Shown piece after piece: positions 1-11,606 of a stretch of DNA of 61,192 bases; position 1 is the first letter of the stretch; the number at the start of each line of letters is the position of its first letter. The stretch lies in NCBI GenBank assembly GCA_903891095.1, contig CAITDI010000066.1, forward strand, positions 1 through 61,192, read 5' to 3'. This DNA comes from an uncultured bacterium. GTDB lineage: Bacteria; Planctomycetota; Phycisphaerae; Phycisphaerales; SM1A02. Under the pieces are notes generated by a model, which did not search any database, was not told the DNA's origin, and was given only the letters and a program-made list of their open reading frames with translations. Made by a program: the position numbers and the translations under genes.

Positions 1-452
1 CGCCGCGTGGCCGACGGATCCTTGAGAAACGGATCCAGCTTGCCCTTGAGCTCGACGATCGTGCTCTCCGCCGTGCGCTTGCCGATCTCGGGCAGCGTCG
101 ACAGGAACTTCGCATCGCCCGCCGCGATCGCCTCGGCCATGCGGCCGTGCGAGACCTGCATCGCGCGCAGCGCCTTGCGGTTGCCGATGCCCTTGACCGT
201 CGTGAGCAGCTCGAAAAACTCGCGCTGCTCGCGCGAACTAAAGCCGATCAGCCGCGGCACGAAATGCGATCCCTGCCCCTGCGACTCGAAGTAGTGCAGC
301 GTGGTGAACGCGACTTCCTTCCCTTGCCGCATCAGCAGTTCGCCCGCGTCGCACGCAGGCACGAGCACCTCGTACACGAACCCGCCGGCGACGCGGACTT
401 CCGCGACACCGTCGACGACATCTTCCAGAACACCTTCGATTCGCGAGATCAT
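1..452 (-). CDS. ruvA: Holliday junction branch migration protein RuvA (3' end cut by window edge)
   Basis: RuvA binds four-way DNA junctions and works with the RuvB motor in recombinational repair. About 150 codons are present, reading leftward; the C-terminus lies outside the window. The N-terminus MISRIEGVLEDV followed by a VRVAGGFVYEVLVP strand matches the family's OB-fold opening. Two helix-hairpin-helix signatures follow: LLTTVKGIGNRKALRAM, and LPEIGKRTAESTIVELKGKL. The start is the ATG at 452; an ATG 11 bases upstream is out of frame and stops at once. An acyltransferase gene ends 32 bases upstream on the same strand. A TAGGAT box lies 9 bases before the ATG and there is no Shine-Dalgarno sequence, so the mRNA may be leaderless. 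Confidence 0.93.
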   Translation of the reverse strand, partial: MISRIEGVLEDVVDGVAEVRVAGGFVYEVLVPACDAGELLMRQGKEVAFTTLHYFESQGQGSHFVPRLIGFSSREQREFFELLTTVKGIGNRKALRAMQVSHGRMAEAIAAGDAKFLSTLPEIGKRTAESTIVELKGKLDPFLKDPSATR

Positions 453-461
453 GCGCGGCGC

Positions 462-467
462 ATCCTA
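462..467 (-). promoter_or_regulatory. Candidate -10 box of ruvA (leaderless type)
   Basis: TAGGAT on the minus strand, 9 bases before the ruvA ATG, within the 32-base gap after the acyltransferase gene. It fits the TANNNT pattern found before eight other start codons in this window. No convincing -35 box is visible. Confidence 0.45.
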
Positions 468-484
468 CGGCGCACCCGCGCGAT

Positions 485-1324
485 TTAGCCGCGTGCGACG
501 TACGCCCGCAGATTTCTCTCGACCTCCGCGGGATCGACCGGCTCGAGCGGCACATCGGTCACGGGCCAACCGCTCTCGCGCTTCATGAGCTCGAAGATCC
601 GTTCCGCCGTGTCGCGCGCATGACCGTCGGGCCCCGGCTCGATCCGCGCGAGAAAGCGCACTTTCGCGCGCGTCGGCTTGAGCAGCGCGCCGTACGCGGT
701 GTCCGCGGTGACGCCTGGATCGATCAACGCGACCAGCACCGGCGCCTTCGTCCGCGCGAGGATCAGCCGCAGCCCTCCCGAAAATGCACGCAGCTGCCGC
801 GCAGGCCGCTCGATCGCGCCTTCGGGAAAGATCCCGAGCGTGCCGCCCGACGCGACATGTGCGATCGCGGTCTTGAGCGCCGACGCATCGCGCGCGTCGA
901 AGCACACGGGGATGATCCGCAGCCTGCGCCACGCCCAGCCGAGTTCGGGGCGCATCATTTCCGCGCTCATCATCCAGCGGATCGGATGGCGCATCGCCGA
1001 CTGCAGCGCCACCGGATCGAGTCCCGCGCCGTGGTTGGAGACGACGATCAACCCTTCAGCCCCGACCGATTCCGGAACGAACTGCCGTCCGTCCACCCTC
1101 AGCCGTTGGAAGTAGCGCAGGTACGGCAGCACCGCGAGCCGCATCCAGCCGAGCAGGGGATCTCCCTGGTACGACCACCTGCCGACCGCGCGCACCAGCA
1201 TGAATGCGCAGGCCGGCAACACGAAGATCGCCGCCAGCAGCCAGAACGCCGCAAAGGCAGGTCCGATCGTCGATTCCGCGAGCGTCGCCGGCAGGAAGGT
1301 GATCGATGCGCATCGCATATGCAT
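485..1324 (-). CDS. 1-acyl-sn-glycerol-3-phosphate acyltransferase (PlsC family)
   Basis: A 279-residue membrane-associated acyltransferase that probably acylates lysophosphatidate in phospholipid synthesis. A hydrophobic stretch near residues 22-48 should anchor it in the inner membrane. The family's catalytic NHxxxxD motif is present as NHGAGLD (N97, H98, D103), and the substrate-binding FPEG motif appears near residue 167 as FPEGAIER. The size is normal for the family. The start could be M1 or M3; neither has a clear ribosome-binding site. It is transcribed toward ruvA and diverges from carB. The exact acyl acceptor cannot be read from the sequence, so no gene symbol is given. Confidence 0.85.
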   Translation of the reverse strand: MHMRCASITFLPATLAESTIGPAFAAFWLLAAIFVLPACAFMLVRAVGRWSYQGDPLLGWMRLAVLPYLRYFQRLRVDGRQFVPESVGAEGLIVVSNHGAGLDPVALQSAMRHPIRWMMSAEMMRPELGWAWRRLRIIPVCFDARDASALKTAIAHVASGGTLGIFPEGAIERPARQLRAFSGGLRLILARTKAPVLVALIDPGVTADTAYGALLKPTRAKVRFLARIEPGPDGHARDTAERIFELMKRESGWPVTDVPLEPVDPAEVERNLRAYVARG

Positions 1325-1439
1325 GGCTCTGGAGCCCGCGCACGGTCGCGTGTGCGGCGCGGACTGTCAACAGTGCGCGAACCTCGTTCACGCCCACGCG
1401 AATCTCGACCCGCAAGCGCCCGAGTGACGCCCGCCCGTG

Positions 1440-1445
1440 TACACT
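1440..1445 (+). promoter_or_regulatory. Candidate -10 box upstream of carB
   Basis: TACACT about 54 bases before the chosen carB ATG, in the 175-base region between divergent plsC and carB. The same hexamer occurs just before tRNA-Lys and in the purL upstream region. No good -35 was seen. Confidence 0.3.
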
Positions 1446-1499
1446 CGTAGAAATTTTGCGCCCCGACCTCTAGGACGGTCTCACAGACCGACGACGCTC

Positions 1500-4997
<3,498 letters not shown>

Positions 4998-5111
4998 AGC
5001 GTTCGCAGCTGGCGAGCGGCTGCGGCTTTGCCCTAGGTCGCTCGCCTTTGCTCGCTTTGGCGGCACGAGCGCCAGCGGCGACCGCCCAAACCCGCACGCC
5101 TTGAGTCACGC

Positions 5112-5117
5112 TAGACT
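5112..5117 (+). promoter_or_regulatory. Candidate -10 box of nuoH (leaderless type)
   Basis: TAGACT followed by 9 bases and then the nuoH ATG at 5127. There is no Shine-Dalgarno sequence in between, so transcription would begin at or next to the start codon. Confidence 0.45.
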
Positions 5118-5126
5118 CTCCGCCCT

Positions 5127-6449
5127 ATGGCGTCTGGCCTCAACCTTCAGCTCTCCCCCGAAATCGTCCAGCTCCTGGTCAACGTGGGTCTCATCTTCGC
5201 GATGGTCCATGTGATCCTGATCGGCTGCGCGTACGCGATCATGCTCGAGCGCAAGCTCAGCGCGTGGATGCAGGACCGCATCGGTCCCAACCGCGTCGGC
5301 CCGCAGGGTCTCCTGCAGCCGATCGCCGACGGCATCAAGTTCATGCTCAAGGAGGACTACAACCCGATCGGCGTCGACAAGGCGCTGTTCTTCCTGGCGC
5401 CTGGGTTCATCGTGGCCCCGGCGATCATGGGTTTCGTGGTCATTCCGTGGGCGGGGCAGATCGACCTCACCGATGCGATCAACTGGCTCGGCGTCGGCGT
5501 CGCGGGCGCGACCTACACGGTCAAGTTCGTGGGCGCGAACATCAACATCGGCATCGTGTATCTGCTCGCCACGTCGGCGATTGGCGTCTACGGCGTCTCG
5601 CTCGGCGGCTGGGCCAGCAACAACAAGTGGTCGTTCCTCGGCGGTCTCCGCGCAAGCGCGCAGATGATTTCCTACGAGATTCCCATGGGTCTGGCGCTGC
5701 TTTGCGTCGTGCTCGCCGCGGGAACATTCTCGCCGTACTCGATCATCGAGCAGCAGCTCAACGGCCAGTGGAACATGGTGCAGCAGCCGCTTGCGGCCGT
5801 GATCTTCTACGCCTGCCTCCTCGCCGAGGCCAACCGCGCGCCGTTCGACCTCGCTGAGGCCGACAGCGAGCTCATCGGTGGCTACCACACCGAGTATTCC
5901 TCGATGAAGTTCGCGCTGTTCTTCCTCGGCGAGTACTTCCACATCGTCACGGGTTCGGCGTTCTTCGCGGTGCTCTTCATGGGTGGCTGGTCGATCAACC
6001 CGTTCACGGGCGCGGATCTCCCGATCGTCGGCGGCCCGCTGCTGATGCTCGCGCAGATCTCGATCATGCTCGCCAAGGTCACGCTGATGGTCTCGCTCAC
6101 CATGGCGATCCGCTGGACGCTGCCGCGCTTCCGCTTCGACCAGCTCATGCGCCTCTCGTGGGAAGGCATGATCCCGGTCTCGCTGATGCTGCTGGTGACC
6201 AACGCGATCTTCGTGTACTTCGGCAAGGTCCAGTACCTCTGGGCCGGCTCCATCGGCGTCGCCGCGCTGGTCTACATGCTCAAGCCCATCATGGGCGCGC
6301 ATGTCGAGGCCAACGAGCGCATCCGCATGATCGGCAGCCGCTTCAGCCCGCTGACCGAAGCCGAGTCGACCCTCGCGAACCGTCCGAGCGTGGCGCTCGA
6401 CGATCGCGCGATCCCCGATGCGCGCCAGGGCATGATCTCGTCGCACTGA
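5127..6449 (+). CDS. nuoH: NADH-quinone oxidoreductase subunit H
   Basis: A 440-residue integral membrane protein, the proton-channel/quinone-site subunit of respiratory complex I. At least eight hydrophobic segments are visible, starting with VQLLVNVGLIFAMVHVILIG. Family signatures include ERKLSAWMQDRIGPNRVGP near residue 41, followed by LLQPIADGIKFMLKED, and LAEANRAPFDLAEADSELIG near residue 232, followed by GYHTEYSSMKF. The length is slightly above the usual 320-430 because of a hydrophilic C-terminal tail. No other nuo gene is in the window; it sits alone between carB and radA, although complex I genes are commonly in one operon. It probably serves a complex encoded elsewhere. Confidence 0.95.
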   Translation: MASGLNLQLSPEIVQLLVNVGLIFAMVHVILIGCAYAIMLERKLSAWMQDRIGPNRVGPQGLLQPIADGIKFMLKEDYNPIGVDKALFFLAPGFIVAPAIMGFVVIPWAGQIDLTDAINWLGVGVAGATYTVKFVGANINIGIVYLLATSAIGVYGVSLGGWASNNKWSFLGGLRASAQMISYEIPMGLALLCVVLAAGTFSPYSIIEQQLNGQWNMVQQPLAAVIFYACLLAEANRAPFDLAEADSELIGGYHTEYSSMKFALFFLGEYFHIVTGSAFFAVLFMGGWSINPFTGADLPIVGGPLLMLAQISIMLAKVTLMVSLTMAIRWTLPRFRFDQLMRLSWEGMIPVSLMLLVTNAIFVYFGKVQYLWAGSIGVAALVYMLKPIMGAHVEANERIRMIGSRFSPLTEAESTLANRPSVALDDRAIPDARQGMISSH

Positions 6450-6468
6450 GTCGACGGCGGTTGATGGC

Positions 6469-6666
6469 ATGATCCAAGCTCTGATCGGTCTCTTCCGGCT
6501 CGGCCTGTCCACGCGGTTCCGCATGGGCGGCAGCTACTGGAAGTGGCGCAAGGAGACGGCGTTCGGCAACGACCCGTCCAAGTGGCCGCCCGCGGCCGAG
6601 CGTCGCCATGCGATGCTCGAGTACGCGCGCTGGTCGCAGCGCATGCGGAAGCACCTCGCTCCCTGA
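6469..6666 (+). CDS. Small basic protein of unknown function downstream of nuoH
   Basis: A 65-residue reading frame 19 bases after nuoH on the same strand. The protein is rich in Arg, Lys and Trp (WKWRKE, KWPPAAERRHAMLEYARWSQ). It has a mildly amphipathic N-terminus (MIQALIGLFRLGL) but no clear signal peptide. I do not recognise it. The codon use, with G/C in third positions, looks like a real gene, and its position suggests co-transcription with nuoH. No ribosome-binding site stands out. It could be a planctomycete-specific small protein. Confidence 0.55.
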   Translation: MIQALIGLFRLGLSTRFRMGGSYWKWRKETAFGNDPSKWPPAAERRHAMLEYARWSQRMRKHLAP

Positions 6667-6729
6667 TCGCGCATCTGACTTTTTGCACCAAACTTTTCCC
6701 GAACAAACGGGGATCGCGTGATGCGCGGC

Positions 6730-6735
6730 TATCGT
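6730..6735 (+). promoter_or_regulatory. Candidate -10 box of radA (leaderless type)
   Basis: TATCGT followed by 7 bases and the radA ATG at 6743, with no Shine-Dalgarno sequence. Confidence 0.4.
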
Positions 6736-6742
6736 CGCCGCC

Positions 6743-8269
6743 ATGGCCAAGACGCGTACCGAATTCCTCTGCCGCGAGTGCGGCGGCAACCATCCCAAGT
6801 GGATCGGCAAGTGCCCTGATTGCGGCGCGTGGGACAGCCTCGAGAAGTTCTCCGTTGAGGTCGAAGCCACGAAAGCGGGGGCGGCGCCCATCTGGGGCAC
6901 ACCCACCGACGGCACCGACGCGGACGAACTCGCCCGCGGCGGCATCGGTCGCGCGATCGCCCTCGGCAGCGTGCCAGAAGCGTCGGTCCCGCGGATCGCC
7001 AGCGGCATCGGCGAGTTCGACCGGGTGCTCGGCGGCGGCATCGTCCCTGGCTCGGTGATGCTGCTTGGCGGCGATCCAGGCATCGGCAAGAGCACGCTCC
7101 TCATGCAGGTCGCGGCCTCGGTCGCCGCGCGCGGCGGCAGCGCGCTCTACGCATCGAGCGAAGAGAGCCCGCAGCAGGTTCGGCTTCGCGCCGAGCGGCT
7201 CGAAGCGGTGGTCGACGCCGGCGGCGCGCCCGCGCTTGGCGAACGGCTCATGGTTCTCGGCGAGACCAATGTCGCGCGCATCGTCGAGCAGGCGCGGCGC
7301 ACGCGTCCGACCGTCGTGCTCGTCGACTCGATCCAGCTCGTGCACCGCACCGATGTCTCTGCAGCCCCAGGATCGATCGCGCAGCTGCGCCGATGCTGCC
7401 TTGACCTCGTTGGGCTCGCCAAGTCCAGCGGCTGTGGAGTCATCGTCGTCGGCCACGTCACCAAGGACGGCACGCTCGCAGGCCCCAAGCTGCTTGAGCA
7501 TCTCGTCGACGTGGTGCTTTCATTCGAAGGCGATCGACACTCCGCCGTGCGCGTCGTGCGCGGCGTGAAGAACAGGTTTGGATCCACGCAGGAAATCGGC
7601 TTGTTCGAGATGCGCGGCGATGGCCTCGCCGAAGTCGAGGCCGTGCGCGTCCCGCAGACCGGCGGACCATCGGCGCCTGGCTGCTCGTTTGTCGCGACCA
7701 TGGCGGGCACGCGCTGCTTGCTCGGTGAGATCCACGCGCTTGTCGCAACGGGTTTTCTCGGAAGTACCAAGCGAAAGGCCAGTGGTCTTGATTCATCGCG
7801 ACTCGCGATGCTGATCGCAGTTCTGGAGAAGCACGGCGGCCTGCGGCTCGCCGATCAAGACATCTTCGCGCAGTCGCTCGGCGGCCTGAAGATCGCGGAA
7901 CCCGCGGCAGATCTCGCAGTTGCGCTTGCAATCGCCGGCGCGTTCCTCAATCGAGTGCTCCCAACGGGGACGGTCGCGATCGGCGAGATCGGCCTTACGG
8001 GCGAGCTGCGCTCTGTTCCGCAGATCGAGCAGCGCGTGCATGAGTCACTGCGCCGTGGCGCGCGCGTGGTGATCGTTCCAACGTCTGCGCGCATCAGCGC
8101 ATCGGTTTCTTCGACGCAGCGAGCGGACGGCGAAGAAGGCCAGATTGTGAAGGTTGGCACGATCGCTCGTGCGCTCGAGTTCCTCGCTCCATCGCAGCGC
8201 GCGATCGCGTCGGAGCCAAAGCCGATGGAAGCGAACGTTCGTACGCCTCGCACGGCGCGGCAGAGCTAG
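6743..8269 (+). CDS. radA: DNA repair protein RadA
   Basis: RadA is a RecA-like ATPase that drives branch migration of recombination intermediates. At 508 residues it is ~50 longer than usual. In order: a C4 zinc finger (C10, C13, C24, C27); a RecA-type ATPase core with Walker A GGDPGIGKS at 109-117; the RadA-specific KNRFG motif at 276-280; and a C-terminal Lon-protease-like domain from about residue 300 (FLGSTKRKASGLDSSRLAML, then EPAADLAVALAIAGAF). The first three codons give MAK, common for the family. The upstream region offers no Shine-Dalgarno but a TATCGT box 7 bases before the ATG. It is followed by a 325-base gap before the porin cluster. Confidence 0.96.
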   Translation: MAKTRTEFLCRECGGNHPKWIGKCPDCGAWDSLEKFSVEVEATKAGAAPIWGTPTDGTDADELARGGIGRAIALGSVPEASVPRIASGIGEFDRVLGGGIVPGSVMLLGGDPGIGKSTLLMQVAASVAARGGSALYASSEESPQQVRLRAERLEAVVDAGGAPALGERLMVLGETNVARIVEQARRTRPTVVLVDSIQLVHRTDVSAAPGSIAQLRRCCLDLVGLAKSSGCGVIVVGHVTKDGTLAGPKLLEHLVDVVLSFEGDRHSAVRVVRGVKNRFGSTQEIGLFEMRGDGLAEVEAVRVPQTGGPSAPGCSFVATMAGTRCLLGEIHALVATGFLGSTKRKASGLDSSRLAMLIAVLEKHGGLRLADQDIFAQSLGGLKIAEPAADLAVALAIAGAFLNRVLPTGTVAIGEIGLTGELRSVPQIEQRVHESLRRGARVVIVPTSARISASVSSTQRADGEEGQIVKVGTIARALEFLAPSQRAIASEPKPMEANVRTPRTARQS

Positions 8270-8594
8270 CGCGCGATCCCGCGTGAAAGCTCGCGTCGGA
8301 GCCTGGCGGAAATCGAGAAATCCCCGCAGGAGCCGTCGCCTCCGTAAACCCATTTGCGGAAAGTGTTTGAGCGATGGATCTCCGCGGCGATCCCGCGTCG
8401 AATTCAGGGGTACTTCCCTCTCGACTAGACGGCTTCGGCTTGAGCGAGTAAGTTCTCGCTCATCGTTTCGGCCAGAGTCGGCCGATGTAGGAAAACCGTC
8501 CGGCTGAGTCCTTTGGTGGACCAGCGCTAGGCGGACGGGTGGATGACGCAGACCGGAAGTTTCCGGTCACAAACAAGTACGGAGAGTTTCAAAC
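8270..8594 (+). promoter_or_regulatory. Intergenic region with two dyads upstream of the first porin
   Basis: This 325-base gap has no convincing gene. It holds a hairpin at 8442-8461 (GAGCGAG, 6-base loop, CTCGCTC) and a near-perfect palindrome at 8551-8568 (GACCGGAA, GT, TTCCGGTC) ending 26 bases before the porin ATG. A GGAGA ribosome-binding site follows at 8581. The second dyad would sit in the 5' untranslated leader, where it could protect an abundant mRNA or act as an operator; which of these is inference. No unambiguous -35/-10 pair is visible. Confidence 0.45.
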
Positions 8595-9893
8595 ATGAGT
8601 CTGACCAAGACCGTCGGCTTCTTCGCCGTCACGACCCTCGCCGTTGGTGGCGCGGCTTTCGGCGCCGAGCAGAACAACGACATGCAGGCCCAGATCGCTG
8701 ACCTGCAGGCGCAGGTTGCTGCCCTCAAGGGCGCCCAGAGCGGCCAGTGGCTCACCGAGCAGCGCGCTGCTGAGATCCGCGGCATCGTGACCGACGTCCT
8801 CGCGGACGCGGACACCCGCTCCAGCCTCGCTGGTCCCAGCGCTGGCGCTGGCTACAACGGCGGCTTCTTCCTGTCGTCGGCTGACGGCAACTACTCGATG
8901 AAGATCAACGTCCTCGAGCAGATCCGTTGGTCCTTCAACAACACCGACACCTCGACGACCGACACCATCCAGCCGTACGGCTTCGAGAACAAGCGCACGC
9001 GCCTCACGTTCTCGGGCAACATGGTTGACTCGACCTGGAGCTACAAGCTCGCGTACTACCTCGGCTACTCGAACAGCGCGGAGAACTTCGGCGCTGGCGA
9101 GCTCGCTGACGCGTTCGTCGCGAAGGACCTCGGCAACGGCCTCTCGGTCACCGTCGGTCAGTTCAAGCTGCCCTTCTCGGCTGAGTACGGCATCGACGTC
9201 GGCAACCTCCAGTTCAGCGACTACTCGGTCGCCAACACCGTGCTCGGCACCGGCTACGGCCAGGGCCTGATGCTCGGCTACGCTGCCGATCAGTTCCGCG
9301 CTGGTGTTGCTTACACCAACGCGCAGAACCAGGTCAACGAGAACTGGAGCTCCTCGTCGCCGTCTGACGACTGGGCGCTCACCGGCCGCGGCGAGTTCAA
9401 GGTCGCCGGCGACTGGGGCCAGTTCAACGACGCGCAGTCCTGGAAGGGCGAGGGCTTTGGCGCTCTCGTCGGCCTCGGCTACGCCACCGCCCGTGAGAAC
9501 GGCGCTGACAACGACCCGTGGAAGCTCACCATCGACGGCACCGTCGACTTCGGTGGCGCCAACCTCACCGGCGCGTACTACTGGACCGACCTCGACGACG
9601 GCTCGAACCAGCAGCCGGGTGGCTACACCCTCGCTGGCGGCGTGTTCCTCACCGACAGCTTCGAACTCGTTGCCCGTTGGGACTCGATCGATCCGGACAA
9701 CGGCGGCGACAACATCACCAGCTGGACCTTCGGCGGCAACTGCTACTTCGCGAAGAACACCGCGAAGTGCGGCGTCGAACTCGGCTACGCCCCGAACGCG
9801 ATGCCGGCCGGCCTCGAGTACGCCAACTGGGTTGACTCGAACGGTCAGGATGGCGAATGGGTCATCCGCGTCCAGATGTCGTTCAGCTTCTGA
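8595..9893 (+). CDS. Outer-membrane porin, coiled-coil/OprP-like type (paralogue A)
   Basis: A 432-residue outer-membrane beta-barrel protein, probably a general or anion-selective porin. A signal peptide covers about residues 1-23 (ending GGAAFGA). A short heptad coiled coil follows (MQAQIADLQAQVAALKG), then the segment WLTEQRAAEIRGIVTDVLAD, which recurs in the other three porins here. The rest is beta-rich with alternating polar/hydrophobic strands, resembling phosphate-selective porin O/P proteins (SVTVGQFKLPFSAEYGIDVG). It ends in ...QMSFSF; a C-terminal Phe is the usual barrel-assembly signal. A GGAGA site lies 9 bases before the ATG. It is very similar to the next gene, indicating tandem duplication. 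The substrate is unknown. Confidence 0.85.
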   Translation: MSLTKTVGFFAVTTLAVGGAAFGAEQNNDMQAQIADLQAQVAALKGAQSGQWLTEQRAAEIRGIVTDVLADADTRSSLAGPSAGAGYNGGFFLSSADGNYSMKINVLEQIRWSFNNTDTSTTDTIQPYGFENKRTRLTFSGNMVDSTWSYKLAYYLGYSNSAENFGAGELADAFVAKDLGNGLSVTVGQFKLPFSAEYGIDVGNLQFSDYSVANTVLGTGYGQGLMLGYAADQFRAGVAYTNAQNQVNENWSSSSPSDDWALTGRGEFKVAGDWGQFNDAQSWKGEGFGALVGLGYATARENGADNDPWKLTIDGTVDFGGANLTGAYYWTDLDDGSNQQPGGYTLAGGVFLTDSFELVARWDSIDPDNGGDNITSWTFGGNCYFAKNTAKCGVELGYAPNAMPAGLEYANWVDSNGQDGEWVIRVQMSFSF

Positions 9894-9966
9894 TCAGCTC
9901 GGCTGACAGAGCTCGCATCCACCCAGAAGTACAGGCACTCGCTGCCTGCAACCTCTAAGGCTCAGT

Positions 9967-10001
9967 CGGCCGCCCCGCAAGGGGCGGCCGATTTTGCTTT
10001 T
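9967..10001 (+). terminator. Rho-independent terminator after porin A
   Basis: Perfect 10-bp stem (CGGCCGCCCC / GGGGCGGCCG) with a GCAA tetraloop, followed by ATTTTGCTTTT. It ends 58 bases before the next porin's ATG, so porin B may be transcribed mainly by read-through or from a promoter within this short gap. Confidence 0.9.
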
Positions 10002-10059
10002 GACGCGCGCTGCTATGTTCCGCAAACTGCAGTTTCAACCTGCACACCAAGGAGCACAG

Positions 10060-11448
10060 ATGACTCGTCCCATGCATGTCGCCATGACCGCGATCGCCAC
10101 CTTGATCGCAACCTCGCACGTCTCCGTACTCGCCGCGGACCAGAGTGGTGAGCTCGCCGCGCAGATCGCACAGCTCAAGTCAGAGATCGCGTCGCTCAGC
10201 GGAGAGTCGCAGCAGTGGCTCACCGAGCAGCGCGCCGCGGAGATCCGCAGCATCGTCTCCGACGTGATCGCCGACTCCGACACGCGCACGAGTCTCCAAG
10301 GCAGCGCGGCGACCGCGGGCTACAACGACGGCTTCTTCCTGTCGTCCGCCGACGGCAACTTCTCGATGAAGATCAACGTCCTCGAGCAGATCCGCTGGAC
10401 GTTCAATGATTCCAAGGAGCCCGTGACTGCACCGCTCGGCGGCAAGCTGCTGGGCGCTCCGGGCGCCGCGGTCGATGGCGGGCAGTCGTACGGCTTTGAG
10501 AACAAGCGCACGCGCCTGAATTTCTCGGGAAACATGGTTGATTCCAGCTGGAGCTACAAGCTCGGCTACTACCTCGGCTACTCCGACAGCGCCGAAGCGT
10601 TCGGCGCCGGCGAACTCTCCGACGCCTACGTCGCGAAGGATCTCGGCAACGGCTTCAGCGTGACGGTGGGCCAGTTCAAGCTTCCGTTCTCCGCGGAGTA
10701 CGAGGTCGACGTCGGCAACCTGCAGTTCATGGACTACTCGACGGTGACGTACGTGTTTGATCTCGGCTACGGCCAAGGTCTCAAGCTCGGCTACGAGGCC
10801 GAGATGGTCCGCGTCGGCGTCGCCTACGTGAACGCGTTCGAGTCGGCGAACGCCGACTGGAGCGCGAGCTCTCCCGCGGCGGAGTGGTCGTTCGTCGGCC
10901 GCGTCGATGCGAAGCTCGCAGGCAACTGGAGCCAGTTCGAGCACGGCCAGTCGTGGCGGGGTGACGGTCTGGGAGCCAAGGTCGGCTTGGGACTCGGTTG
11001 GGAGCGCGACAGCATCGCGCCTGGCTCGTCGACGACGCTGTTCACGCTCGACACCGCGGTCAACTTCGGCGGCGCGAACGTTGCCGCCGCCTACTACGTC
11101 GCCAGCTTCAACGACACGGGCGATCCGACCCTCGATGGAGCGCACCCTGACGGATTCACGCTCAACGGCGGCCTCTTCGTGACCGACAGCGTGGAACTTG
11201 TGGCCCGCTACGAGTGGGCCGATCTCGATCTCGACCTCGGCGGCGCGGAGAACTTCTCCGCCCTGACGTTTGGCGGCAACTGGTACCTCGCCAAGAACTC
11301 CGCCAAGCTCAGCGCAGACCTCGGCTACGCGTTCGACAACGTGACGGGCTTCTACGCGTTCGAGGGACGCAGCAACAACTGGGTCGAGGACGTCGCGGGC
11401 AACGACGGCCAGTGGATGATCCGCACCCAGCTCTCCTTCAGCTTCTAA
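10060..11448 (+). CDS. Outer-membrane porin (paralogue B)
   Basis: A 462-residue close paralogue of porin A. A signal peptide covers about residues 1-26 (ending SVLAA). Next come a heptad region (ELAAQIAQLKSEIASLSG) and the shared WLTEQRAAEIRSIVSDVIAD segment, then a barrel. Long stretches match porin A almost residue for residue, such as GFENKRTRLNFSGNMVDSSW and VTVGQFKLPFSAEYEVDVGN. It differs by insertions, for example the TAPLGGKLLGAPGAAVDGG loop near residue 120. It ends ...QLSFSF. The frame is open from 9994, but AAGGAG at 10049-10054 places the start at the ATG at 10060. The loop differences suggest a different pore specificity. Confidence 0.85.
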   Translation: MTRPMHVAMTAIATLIATSHVSVLAADQSGELAAQIAQLKSEIASLSGESQQWLTEQRAAEIRSIVSDVIADSDTRTSLQGSAATAGYNDGFFLSSADGNFSMKINVLEQIRWTFNDSKEPVTAPLGGKLLGAPGAAVDGGQSYGFENKRTRLNFSGNMVDSSWSYKLGYYLGYSDSAEAFGAGELSDAYVAKDLGNGFSVTVGQFKLPFSAEYEVDVGNLQFMDYSTVTYVFDLGYGQGLKLGYEAEMVRVGVAYVNAFESANADWSASSPAAEWSFVGRVDAKLAGNWSQFEHGQSWRGDGLGAKVGLGLGWERDSIAPGSSTTLFTLDTAVNFGGANVAAAYYVASFNDTGDPTLDGAHPDGFTLNGGLFVTDSVELVARYEWADLDLDLGGAENFSALTFGGNWYLAKNSAKLSADLGYAFDNVTGFYAFEGRSNNWVEDVAGNDGQWMIRTQLSFSF

Positions 11449-11467
11449 GCCACTCCAACCGCATGTG

Positions 11468-11509
11468 CGACGGCCGTCCCCGAGGGGTTTCCTGAGGGGG
11501 CGGCCGTCG
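11468..11509 (+). terminator. Hairpin terminator after porin B
   Basis: Stem CGACGGCCG / CGGCCGTCG (9 bp, extended inward by C-rich/G-rich pairing) around an 18-24-base loop, followed by the weakly T-rich CTGCTTTCTGC. It starts 19 bases after the porin B stop. Confidence 0.7.
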
Positions 11510-11606
11510 CTGCTTTCTGCCGTTCGGCGGGATTTGTGTCGAGTGGCAGGGGCGTTTGCCGATAACGCCCTCGCCGCCCCTCGGCGCCTATCAAGGAGAT
11601 GGCTGG

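Noticed and set aside
5010-5110. Possible fifth copy of the dispersed repeat after carB
   Set aside because: Shares only GC-rich words such as GCTCGCTTTGG; none of the inverted arms or the core hairpin is present.
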